Shown one piece after another: positions 15,072 through 20,744 of a stretch of DNA of 20,744 bases. The position numbers and the translations under genes were made by a program. How positions within the stretch are numbered: the first letter of the stretch is position 1; each line of letters opens with the position of its first letter. Source of the stretch: Flavobacteriales bacterium (GTDB taxonomy: Bacteria; Bacteroidota; Bacteroidia; Flavobacteriales_F; PHOS-HE28); assembly GCA_020635715.1 (NCBI GenBank), contig JACJZG010000030.1, positions 1-20,744 on the forward strand. Reading direction: 5' to 3'. The notes beneath the pieces are model-generated. The model was not told where the DNA came from. It made no database searches and was given only the letters and a program-made list of their open reading frames with translations.

Positions 15072-16510
15072 CGTGCCTCGACCTTGGCGGGTTCGTCCTT
15101 CGGAGCCTTGTCCCGCGCGATCTGCGCCATCATCTCGGCCTCCACGGCGGGCTGCCCGTTCACATAGCCCACACCCCGCATGTGCACGATGCCCCGGCGG
15201 ATCGGCGTGATCAGCTCGAGGCGGAAGACCAGCGTGTCCCCGGGGATCACCTTGCGGCGGTAGCGGATGCCATCGGTCTTCAGGAAGTAGGTGGTGTAGT
15301 TCTCCGGGTCGGGCACCTTGCTCAGTGCGAAGATGCCGCCCACCTGCGCCATGGCCTCCACCTGCAGCACGCCCGGCATCACCGGATTGCCCGGGAAGTG
15401 GCCCGTGAACTGGGGTTCGTTCATCGTCACGTTCTTCACCCCGATGATGCTGTTGTCATCCATGCTCATGATCTTGTCCACGAGCAGGAAGGGGTAGCGG
15501 TGCGGCAGCATCTTCTCGATCGTCTGGATGTCGAAGAGCGGCTCCTTCGTCAGGTCCACATGGGCCACGGGGTTCTTCTCCTCCTCGCGGATGCGCTCCT
15601 TGATGCGCTTGGCGAAGCTGGTGTTGCCGAAGTGGCCGGGACGTGCGGCCAGGATGTGGCCCTTGATGGGGCGGCCCACCAGCGCGAGGTCGCCCACGAT
15701 GTCCAGCAGCTTATGGCGTGCCGGTTCGTTGAAGAACTTGAGGTCGGTGGTGTTCAACACGCCGTTCCGGCGCACCTCCACCTCCTGGTATTCGCGGCCC
15801 AATGCCTTCGCGAGGTCCTTCAGCTGCTCCTTCGTGGTGCCTTCGCGGTCCTCCAGCACGATCGCGTTGTTCAGGTCGCCGCCCTTGATCAGGCCCGCCT
15901 TGGCCAGCTGTTCCAGTTCGCGCAGGAAGACGAAGGTGCGGCACGGGGCGATCTCCTCCTTGAACTCCTCCGCCCGGTACATGCTGGCGTGCTGGGTGCC
16001 TAGCACGGGGCTGTTGTAGTCCACCATCACCGTCAGCCGGAACTCGCCGCCCGGAGTGGGCACGCCGAGCATTTCGGTGCCGCGCTCCTGGGTCTCGAAC
16101 CAGATCGGCTCCTTCAGGACGAACCAGTTGCGGCGGGCGTCCTGTTGCTCCAGGCCCACCCCTTCGATCGCATGCACGAAGGGTAGGGCACTGCCATCCA
16201 TGATCGGGATCTCCGGACCGCTCACCTGGATCAGGCAGTTGTCCACGCCCAACGCGTAGAGGGCGCTGAGGACGTGCTCCGTGGTGTTCACCGTCACGTT
16301 CCCCTTTCCCAGGGTGGTGCCGCGCGCCGTGCTCACCACCAGGTCCGCATCGGCATCTATGATGGGTTCGCCGTCCAGGTCGGTGCGCTGGAACTTGTAC
16401 CCATGGCCCACCGGTGCGGGCCGCAGGGTAAGGGTGACGGGAACGCCGGTGTGCAGGCCAACGCCCTTGAGGATGGCGCTGCCTTTGAGGGTGTGCTGGA
16501 AGTCGCTCAT
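15068..16510 (-). CDS. lpxC: LpxC-FabZ fusion: UDP-3-O-acyl-GlcNAc deacetylase / 3-hydroxyacyl-ACP dehydratase
   Basis: The product has 480 residues joining two enzymes, a fusion typical of Bacteroidota. The LpxC part (about 1-310) keeps the zinc ligands H79 (in TEHVLSAL), H266 and D270 (in HKLLDIVGD), the general base E78 and catalytic H293; spacing between the last three equals that of the E. coli enzyme. The FabZ part (about 325-475) has LPHRYPFLLVD (335-345), catalytic H371 in FTGHFPGNPVMPGV and E385 in QVEAMAQ. LpxC makes the committed deacetylation in lipid A synthesis; FabZ dehydrates 3-hydroxyacyl-ACP, so both draw on the same acyl pool. A -7 box lies 46 nt upstream, in the short gap after lpxD, and lpxA overlaps the 3' end. 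Confidence 0.97.
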   Translation of the reverse strand: MSDFQHTLKGSAILKGVGLHTGVPVTLTLRPAPVGHGYKFQRTDLDGEPIIDADADLVVSTARGTTLGKGNVTVNTTEHVLSALYALGVDNCLIQVSGPEIPIMDGSALPFVHAIEGVGLEQQDARRNWFVLKEPIWFETQERGTEMLGVPTPGGEFRLTVMVDYNSPVLGTQHASMYRAEEFKEEIAPCRTFVFLRELEQLAKAGLIKGGDLNNAIVLEDREGTTKEQLKDLAKALGREYQEVEVRRNGVLNTTDLKFFNEPARHKLLDIVGDLALVGRPIKGHILAARPGHFGNTSFAKRIKERIREEEKNPVAHVDLTKEPLFDIQTIEKMLPHRYPFLLVDKIMSMDDNSIIGVKNVTMNEPQFTGHFPGNPVMPGVLQVEAMAQVGGIFALSKVPDPENYTTYFLKTDGIRYRRKVIPGDTLVFRLELITPIRRGIVHMRGVGYVNGQPAVEAEMMAQIARDKAPKDEPAKVEAR

Positions 16511-16556
16511 GCCGCAGGACCGGGTCCGGTCCGTGCCGGGCCCCGATCGTTCCGGG

Positions 16557-16564
16557 CGAAGGTA
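16557..16564 (-). promoter_or_regulatory. -7 box of lpxC-fabZ
   Basis: The minus strand reads TACCTTCG, the variant that recurs in this window, 46 nt before the lpxC ATG and within the 72-bp gap after the lpxD stop. It suggests that lpxC-fabZ and lpxA can be transcribed independently of lpxD. Confidence 0.5.
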
Positions 16565-16582
16565 GATGACAGCGTGATACCG

Positions 16583-17644
16583 CTACTTGCGCGTGCCGGC
16601 TTCGAGCTGTTGTCGCAAGGCCGCCAGTTCCTGCTCCAGCGCCTCGATCCGCCGCTTCAGGTCGGGGAGCTTGCGGTAGACCACGAAGCTGCGGTCATGC
16701 AGGCTCTTCTTAAAGGCCGGGGAGCCTTGCACGGTCTCGCCGTCGGGGATGTTGCTCGCAATGCCGCTCTGCGCCGCGATGCGCACCCGGTCCCCTATCA
16801 CCAGGTGCCCGGCGATGCCCACCTGCCCGCCGATCTGGGCGTGGTTGCCCACCTTGGTGCTGCCCGCTATGCCCGCCTGGGATACCACCACGCTGTGCGC
16901 CCCGATCTCGGCGTTGTGGCCCACCTGCACCAGGTTGTCCACTTTCGTGCCCGTGCGGATGATGGTGTGCCCCATGGTGGCCCGGTCGATCGTGGCGTTC
17001 GCGCCGATCTCCACGTGGTCCTCGATGATCACGTTGCCCACCTGCGGCATCTTCTCGTAGCTGCCATCGCTCCGGGGCACGAAGCCGAAACCGTCCGCGC
17101 CGATCACGCAGCCGCTGTGGATCACGCAATGCGCCCCGATCTCCGTCTGGTGGTAGATCTTCACACCGGCGTGGATCCGCGTGTTCAGGCCGATCCGGCA
17201 CCGGTCGCCGATGTAGCTGTTCGGGAAGATCTTCACCCCATCGGCCAGCTCCACCTCATCGCCCACGTAACAGAAAGCGCCGATGTACACGTTCTTGCCG
17301 ATGCGGGCCTTCGGGCTCACATAGCTGGGCTGTTCGTAGCCCTTCTTCTCATACTGCAGTTCGGCGTTGCGTTCCAGCAACTGCGTGAAGGCCAGGCGGG
17401 CATCGGTCACCCGGATCAGGGTGAGGGTGCGGGGCAGGGGCTTGGCCGCCTGGAAGTCCCGGTTCACGATGGCGATGGTCGCCTTCGTGGCATAGATGTA
17501 CTCGGTGTATTTCGGGTTGCTCAGGAAGGTGAGGGTGCCGCTGCGGGCCTCCTCGATCTTGGCCAGATCGCTCACCAGCACCTGCGGGTCCCCGTCCACC
17601 TCCCCCTCGAGCAGGCCGGCGATCTGTTCAGCGGTGAACTGCAT
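16583..17644 (-). CDS. lpxD: UDP-3-O-acyl-glucosamine N-acyltransferase
   Basis: The product has 353 residues, close to the family norm of about 340. The N-terminal uridine-binding domain (1-100; MQFTAEQIAGLLEGEVDGD) is followed by the hexapeptide beta-helix (about 105-310) and a C-terminal helix (LKRRIEALEQELAALRQQLE). The NLVQVGHNAEIG segment gives catalytic H243 (E. coli H239), and GFGFVPRSDGSYEKMPQ is diagnostic. It adds the second 3-hydroxyacyl chain to UDP-acyl-GlcN, right after LpxC in the pathway. The ATG at 17644 lies only 4 nt after its -7 box, so the mRNA may be leaderless. Confidence 0.97.
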   Translation of the reverse strand: MQFTAEQIAGLLEGEVDGDPQVLVSDLAKIEEARSGTLTFLSNPKYTEYIYATKATIAIVNRDFQAAKPLPRTLTLIRVTDARLAFTQLLERNAELQYEKKGYEQPSYVSPKARIGKNVYIGAFCYVGDEVELADGVKIFPNSYIGDRCRIGLNTRIHAGVKIYHQTEIGAHCVIHSGCVIGADGFGFVPRSDGSYEKMPQVGNVIIEDHVEIGANATIDRATMGHTIIRTGTKVDNLVQVGHNAEIGAHSVVVSQAGIAGSTKVGNHAQIGGQVGIAGHLVIGDRVRIAAQSGIASNIPDGETVQGSPAFKKSLHDRSFVVYRKLPDLKRRIEALEQELAALRQQLEAGTRK

Positions 17645-17648
17645 GGGG

Positions 17649-17656
17649 CGAAGGTA
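17649..17656 (-). promoter_or_regulatory. -7 box of lpxD, abutting the start codon
   Basis: The minus strand reads TACCTTCG followed by CCCC and the lpxD ATG. If it acts as a -7 element, the transcription start would fall at or within a few bases of the ATG. Confidence 0.55.
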
Positions 17657-17662
17657 CCCGGG

Positions 17663-18211
17663 TCAGTGCGTGATCGGCACGCGCACTTGGGTGTAGTCCC
17701 ACTTCAGCACCAGGGCGGGCGGGGCTTCGGCCACTTCGATCGTGAACTTCTCCACCTCGTTGTCCAGCACTTCCACAGGCACCTCCACGGTGGCCACGTC
17801 CGCTGCGGGGTCGCGCTGGGCCTCGCCACCATAGGTCACGCCCCAACGGTACATCTTCCCGTTGAAGATCACCGTCCAGGAGCTGGCCTGCGGGATGGTC
17901 CAGAGCGTGTAGCTGCCCGCCTTCAACGGGTGGCCGCCCACCTGGATGTCCCGGTCCACGGTAAGGGTGGTGGCTTCGTTGGCGCCCGTGCGCCACACCT
18001 TGCCGTAGGGCACCAGCTCCCCGAAGATCACCCGGCCCTTCTTGCTGGGGCGGCTGTAGTCCACCGTGATCGAAGTGCCGTCCACCTGGAAGGTGTTCAC
18101 CTCCTCCGGGCTGGCCTTCTTGGTCTGGGTCTTCATGTAGCCGAAGCCGAAATAGCCGATCAGGGCGAGCAACGCGGCGCCGATCAGCAGGCCTTTGAGG
18201 ATCTTGGACAT
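17663..18211 (-). CDS. DUF2911 family protein with N-terminal membrane anchor
   Basis: The product has 182 residues. An N-terminal hydrophobic helix (about 5-25, KGLLIGAALLALIGYFGFGY) is followed by a DUF2911 domain: ITVDYSRPSKKGRVIFGELVPYGKVWRTGANEATTL (from about 48), GSYTLWTIP, and WTVIFNGKMYRWG. The conserved Y-S-R-P, WR-x-GANE and GxYxLxxIP motifs are those of this family, common in Bacteroidota and without an established biochemical role. The helix ends without a Cys or clear cleavage site, so it is probably an anchor in the inner membrane with the domain in the periplasm. It has its own -7 box and lies 18 bp before lpxD on the same strand; a functional link to lipid A is not shown. Confidence 0.9.
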   Translation of the reverse strand: MSKILKGLLIGAALLALIGYFGFGYMKTQTKKASPEEVNTFQVDGTSITVDYSRPSKKGRVIFGELVPYGKVWRTGANEATTLTVDRDIQVGGHPLKAGSYTLWTIPQASSWTVIFNGKMYRWGVTYGGEAQRDPAADVATVEVPVEVLDNEVEKFTIEVAEAPPALVLKWDYTQVRVPITH

Positions 18212-18229
18212 GGGTTGGTTTCGTTGGTG

Positions 18230-18237
18230 CGAAGGTA
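18230..18237 (-). promoter_or_regulatory. -7 box of the DUF2911 gene
   Basis: The minus strand reads TACCTTCG, 18 nt before the ATG at 18211 and in the 33-bp gap after the Cys/His-rich gene. Confidence 0.5.
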
Positions 18238-18244
18238 GGCTTGC

Positions 18245-18721
18245 TCAGATCTCCCGCTTCACCACCACCTCTTCCTCTTGCATCAAGCTGTCCGCTACGT
18301 TCACCCGCACTTCCATGCGTTCGCCGTTGCGGATCACGTTCACCGTGCCGCCGTTGATGGCAATGGTGGTGTCGCCCTCGAAGTCGCCCTCCTTTAAGCG
18401 GAGTACGATGTCCTCAACAGCTGCTTCGGCTCCCGTACCACCGTGGTGGGCATGATGCCCGTGATGCCCGCCTTTGCAGCAGGCCTTGCCGTGCCCCTCC
18501 ATCATGGCCGCGTGGTCGCAGTCCGCCTTGGTGCATTGGCCGCCCGGCTTGCAGCAAGTGCCGCCGTGCTCGCAGTTGCCATCCTTGTCGCAACAGGCCA
18601 TGGGCCGGTGGCAGGCCGCGCCATCCTTGCCGCAGCTTCCGGCGCACCAGCGGCCAATGAAGAAGCCGGCGAGGCCGAAGAGCAGGCAGAATACGAGAAG
18701 TTTGGTCCAATTGGTCTTCAT
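18245..18721 (-). CDS. Membrane-anchored Cys/His-rich protein, probable metal binder
   Basis: I do not recognise a family. The product has 158 residues from the ATG at 18721. A single membrane helix (about 8-23) is followed by a Cys-rich stretch (26-82) with 12 Cys, including the pairs 43-44, 56-57 and 81-82, spaced by Gly/Lys/Asp-rich turns such as CCDKDGNC and CCKPGGQC. A His cluster (six His in 86-93, GGHHGHHAHHGG) comes next, and then an acidic C-terminal domain (98-158) with AINGGTVNVIRNGERMEVRVNV, predicted beta-rich. The layout suggests metal capture (for example copper or zinc) at the membrane surface; that is inference. It has its own -7 box and is divergent from a 38-residue membrane protein gene. 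Confidence 0.8.
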   Translation of the reverse strand: MKTNWTKLLVFCLLFGLAGFFIGRWCAGSCGKDGAACHRPMACCDKDGNCEHGGTCCKPGGQCTKADCDHAAMMEGHGKACCKGGHHGHHAHHGGTGAEAAVEDIVLRLKEGDFEGDTTIAINGGTVNVIRNGERMEVRVNVADSLMQEEEVVVKREI

Positions 18722-18744
18722 GGGTGGGGTGCTTGGTGCGTGGG

Positions 18745-18752
18745 CGAAGGTA
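18745..18752 (-). promoter_or_regulatory. -7 box of the Cys/His-rich gene
   Basis: The minus strand reads TACCTTCG, 23 nt before the ATG at 18721, within the 83-bp divergent region. No metal-responsive operator is recognised there. Confidence 0.5.
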
Positions 18753-18804
18753 GGGGAGGCACGGGGCTTGCTGCTCCTTCCTGCAACGCACAAGATCGAC
18801 CACC

Positions 18805-18921
18805 ATGAACAATCCACTTCGCGGCCTGCTGGCCGGTGCTGCTGCCTATAAATGGGGCGGCGGCTGCTTCGGCACCGTCATCGTTTTCCTTATCGTGTAC
18901 TGGCTCCTGGGGAGTTGTTGA
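18805..18921 (+). CDS. 38-residue small membrane protein
   Basis: An ATG at 18805 opens a 38-codon frame ending TGA at 18921. Residues 1-19 are Gly/Ala-rich with MNNPLRGLLAGAAAYKWGG; 20-36 form one hydrophobic helix (GCFGTVIVFLIVYWLLG), and the protein ends S-C. The amphipathic start, the single helix and the placement of charged residues only outside the helix look like a real small membrane protein and not chance coding. It has a Cys at 21 and at the last position. It is transcribed away from the Cys/His-rich gene, 83 bp apart. I recall similar very short proteins in other Bacteroidota but no function. No clear -7 box was found. Confidence 0.6.
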   Translation: MNNPLRGLLAGAAAYKWGGGCFGTVIVFLIVYWLLGSC

Positions 18922-19003
18922 CACGGGAGTAGGGAAGGAGGACCTCAGGCTTGTGGTTGCGGGCAGGGGGGCAGGTTGGCCAAGAGCGGACGGAGTTACT
19001 GGT

Positions 19004-19039
19004 CATGTGCCCATGTGAACATGTGCCCATGTGCACATG
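19004..19039 (+). repeat. Period-8 array of CATGTGNN units (copy B)
   Basis: CATG occurs at 19004, 19012, 19020, 19028 and 19036, exactly every 8 bases. The unit is CATGTG plus CC, AA, CC, CA. The last two units form a perfect 12-bp palindrome (CATGTGCACATG, 19028-19039). Unit, period and number of CATG sites equal those of copy A near 14.25 kb, which lies in the opposite orientation. Confidence 0.8.
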
Positions 19040-19217
19040 AATGCGCTTGTTCTGGTGGAAATGCGCCGGATTTTGACCAGAGGCTCGCTCACTTTCTGGT
19101 CCACCGCATGGTCTCTAGCTCAATGAGCACGGACCCCCTGCCTTCGATCGGCCTCCAACGCACCAACACTAGCGGCAACGACTCAACGGACCACTGCGCC
19201 GAAAGCGGGTGAGCATC

Positions 19218-19233
19218 GTCGAACATGTTCGAC
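19218..19233. promoter_or_regulatory. 16-bp perfect palindrome, possible operator
   Basis: GTCGAACATGTTCGAC equals its own reverse complement. It lies 30 bp upstream of the -7 box of the T9SS cargo gene, where an activator or repressor dimer could bind. One such palindrome is not surprising in 20 kb by chance, so only the position supports a role. Confidence 0.4.
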
Positions 19234-19263
19234 TCAGGATCGCGGGCTACCGAATTCCGCGCC

Positions 19264-19271
19264 TATATTCG
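19264..19271 (+). promoter_or_regulatory. -7 box of the YCF48-like gene
   Basis: TATATTCG fits TAnnTTyG, 40 nt before the ATG at 19312. Its leader would be longer than those of most other genes here. Confidence 0.5.
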
Positions 19272-19311
19272 AACCGCAACTTCCCCCCACATCCCGATCA
19301 ACACCCCCGCC

Positions 19312-20490
19312 ATGCGCAAACTCTACTACGCAAGCCTCTGCTGTGCCGCATTGTCCGCGAACGCCCAATGGGTGGAGGTGGCCTGCCCCGTGAACGCCAA
19401 CCTTTGGAAGATGGGCTGGGCCACGGAGGATGTGGGTTACATGAATACCAATAGCGCCCTGCTGAAGACGGTGGACGGTGGCGAGACCTGGACCACGACC
19501 TCCTATACCGGGAATGTGGACGGCGATTTCTCCTTCCCGACCAGCAGCGTGGGATACATGGCCGGTTTCTACGACATCATCAAGAAGACCACCGACGGGG
19601 GGAACACCTGGACCTCGGTCACCGTGAACAACCAGGCGCTCCCGGTCAGGTCCGTGAGCTTCGTGGATGCGAACACCGGCTGGGTGGTGGGCATCAACGG
19701 CTTCATCCGGAAGACCACCAACGGCGGGGCGAGCTGGACCGTGCAGACCGCCAGTGGTACAGCCCAATTCCGTCGTGTGCATCTCGTGAATGCGAACGTT
19801 GGCACGGCGATCGGGGACAACGGCGCCATTCGCCGGACCACCAACGGCGGCTCCAGCTGGACCACCATCTTCGGTGCCCCGAACACCTACCTGAACGACA
19901 TCTTCTTCCTGGACGAGAACATCGGTTTCATCGTGGGTGGGCAGGGAACGATCCTGACCACCTCGAACGGCGGTGTGAACTGGACCACCATGAACAGCGG
20001 CACCACGCAGTGGTTGGAGACCGTGTGCTTCCGCAACCCGCTGGAGGGCTATGTGGGAGGGACGAGCGGCTTCATGATGAAGACCACCAATGGTGGACTC
20101 ACGTGGGTCGTGGAGAACAATCCTTTCTTCCTCTCCACGCAAAGCATCAACGACATCGTCTGGAAGACGGATCACTACCTGGCCATCGGCTCGGCCGGCA
20201 ACATCACACGCACGGGGACCGTCGGCATCCGAACGATCGGAACGGACGGGATCGTGATGGAGCTGGGCCCGAACCCGGCCACGACAAGCGTAACGATCCG
20301 GGTACCGGAACTGGCCGATCGCGCACGTACGGTGCGTGTCTTCGATACGGGTGGTTCGTTGCTGCACACCACCACCTTGGCCGGTGACCGGGACCAGTTG
20401 GACGTTACCGGCTTGAGCGATGGCCTGTACGTGCTGGAGGTGAGCGTGGGTGCTTCCCTGGCCCGTATGAAATTGGTGGTGCAGCGGTAG
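19312..20490 (+). CDS. Secreted YCF48/BNR-type beta-propeller protein with T9SS type A sorting domain
   Basis: The product has 392 residues. The ATG at 19312 opens a signal peptide with likely cleavage after residue 18 (ALSANA-QW); the frame upstream to 19225 lacks such a start. Six repeats of about 41-42 residues follow, each with a core like KTTNGGASWT (KTVDGGETWT, KTTDGGNTWT, KTTNGGASWT, RTTNGGSSWT, TTSNGGVNWT, KTTNGGLTWV); with a degenerate last blade they would make a seven-bladed propeller of the YCF48/sialidase-like type. The last 75 residues (from LGPNPATTSVTI through GLSDGLYVLEV to LVVQR) form a type A C-terminal domain, which sends the protein through the T9SS across the outer membrane. 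Its ligand is unknown; the fold suggests a surface or secreted binding protein. Confidence 0.92.
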   Translation: MRKLYYASLCCAALSANAQWVEVACPVNANLWKMGWATEDVGYMNTNSALLKTVDGGETWTTTSYTGNVDGDFSFPTSSVGYMAGFYDIIKKTTDGGNTWTSVTVNNQALPVRSVSFVDANTGWVVGINGFIRKTTNGGASWTVQTASGTAQFRRVHLVNANVGTAIGDNGAIRRTTNGGSSWTTIFGAPNTYLNDIFFLDENIGFIVGGQGTILTTSNGGVNWTTMNSGTTQWLETVCFRNPLEGYVGGTSGFMMKTTNGGLTWVVENNPFFLSTQSINDIVWKTDHYLAIGSAGNITRTGTVGIRTIGTDGIVMELGPNPATTSVTIRVPELADRARTVRVFDTGGSLLHTTTLAGDRDQLDVTGLSDGLYVLEVSVGASLARMKLVVQR

Positions 20491-20492
20491 CG

Positions 20493-20678
20493 GAGTTTGA
20501 TCGGATCGCGCGCATCCGACCAGCCCTTGACGCCGGACGTTCCGACGGGGCCGCACGTTCCGTTGAAGCCTTCCACCATCTGGAGCCCGGCAAGTTCTAC
20601 TGGTTCGCCGTGAGCGCCATCGGCACCGCCGGTGAGAGCAGCAAGAGCGAGCCCTGCCTCGTGATGGCCGCCGCCTAA
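20493..20678 (+). pseudogene. Remnant of a fibronectin type III-like protein (C-terminal end only)
   Basis: A frame without a usable start codon runs into a TAA at 20676-20678. Its last part, HHLEPGKFYWFAVSAIGTAG followed by ESSKSEPC, matches the final strands of a fibronectin III domain (LEPGxxYWFxVxAxGxAG). The N-terminal part of a domain and any start are missing, and the upstream frame only continues inside the preceding gene. I recall small Bacteroidota proteins that end in such a domain, so this is probably a decayed or truncated copy. Confidence 0.5.
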
Positions 20679-20716
20679 GCGCCCACACACCCCCAGGCTG
20701 AACGCCCTGGCCGAGC

Positions 20717-20732
20717 CCCCGATGATACGGGG
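20717..20732. terminator. Short GC-rich hairpin at the window end
   Basis: CCCCG (20717-20721) and CGGGG (20728-20732) flank a 6-nt loop. There is no T-run after it, so terminator function is only possible; the window ends 12 bp further on. Confidence 0.3.
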
Positions 20733-20744
20733 AGGAGGCTGGGG

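Larger units (their letters stand above)
18922..19311. other. 390-bp intergenic region
   Basis: Between the small membrane protein gene and the T9SS cargo gene I find no convincing gene. It holds a G-rich stretch (about 18957-18980), the period-8 array at 19004-19039, a 16-bp palindrome at 19218-19233 and a -7 box at 19264-19271. The portion 19040-19217 shows no structure I can name. Confidence 0.7.

Noticed and set aside
16274..18238. A 654-codon open frame on the plus strand opposite lpxC, lpxD and the DUF2911 gene
   Set aside because: It lies antisense to three clearly recognised genes. Its sequence is rich in His, Arg, Ala and Gly, as expected from the complement of GC-rich codons, and it shows no domain.
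18957..18980. G-quadruplex in the G-rich intergenic stretch
   Set aside because: Only a few tracts of three or more G are present, followed by GG pairs; too weak to claim.
19112..19130. tRNA D-arm-like stretch (TAGCTCAATGAGC)
   Set aside because: No acceptor stem, anticodon arm or T-arm can be formed from the flanks.
18976..19212. 78-codon open frame running through array B
   Set aside because: Its Cys/His-rich look (CAHVNMCPCAHECAC) comes from translating CATGTG units. It has no -7 box or recognisable domain.
19218..19233. LexA (SOS) box
   Set aside because: The half-sites resemble it, but the spacing is 2 rather than 4 bases and the downstream gene is not a DNA-repair gene.

Overview
The window looks like chromosomal DNA of a GC-rich member of the Bacteroidota, probably a Flavobacteriales relative. 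The evidence is a fused lpxC-fabZ gene, a secreted protein with a type IX secretion (T9SS) type A sorting domain, a DUF2911 protein, a lack of clear Shine-Dalgarno sequences, and short boxes before many genes that match the Bacteroidota -7 promoter element TAnnTTTG (here often TACCTTCG). The placement is inferred from these features, not from a database search.

Layout. (1) 1-5714 is a polysaccharide locus: a GT4 glycosyltransferase on the minus strand (cut by the window edge) faces away from a plus-strand run of a Wzx-type flippase, two tandem Wzz-like chain-length proteins and a Wzy/WaaL-type polymerase or ligase. (2) 5721-8530, minus strand: efp, a strong terminator, an LpxD-like acyltransferase with its own promoter, and a GAF-PP2C (RsbU-type) phosphatase 2 bp behind it. 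(3) 8663-13564, plus strand: two NAD-dependent sugar-nucleotide epimerases, a methyltransferase, a DPM-type GT2 and a GT-C-like membrane protein; the last four genes overlap by a few bases. (4) 13566-17644, minus strand: a lone ABC ATPase, then lpxA, lpxC-fabZ and lpxD. (5) 17663-18921: a DUF2911 protein, a membrane-anchored Cys/His-rich protein and a divergent 38-residue membrane protein. (6) 18922-20744: a 390-bp intergenic region with a repeat array, a palindrome and a promoter, then a YCF48-like propeller protein with a T9SS tail, then a remnant of a fibronectin III-like gene.

How the genes fit together. Most of the window concerns the cell envelope. The lpx genes make the acylated glucosamine core of lipid A. 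Module 1 would flip, polymerise and size a surface polysaccharide, and module 3 probably makes and transfers an unusual sugar through a polyprenyl-phosphate donor. From my knowledge of other Bacteroidota, lpxD, lpxC-fabZ, lpxA, efp and an LpxD-like gene are often neighbours in one direction; here module 3 and the ABC ATPase lie between lpxA and efp.

The least explained items are arrays of an 8-bp unit (CATGTGNN) at two intergenic sites, one with an inverted copy that covers the ABC ATPase start codon; -7 boxes so close to start codons that leaderless mRNAs are likely; the Cys/His-rich protein and its small neighbour; and a tandem epimerase pair in which one member has Phe for the catalytic Tyr.
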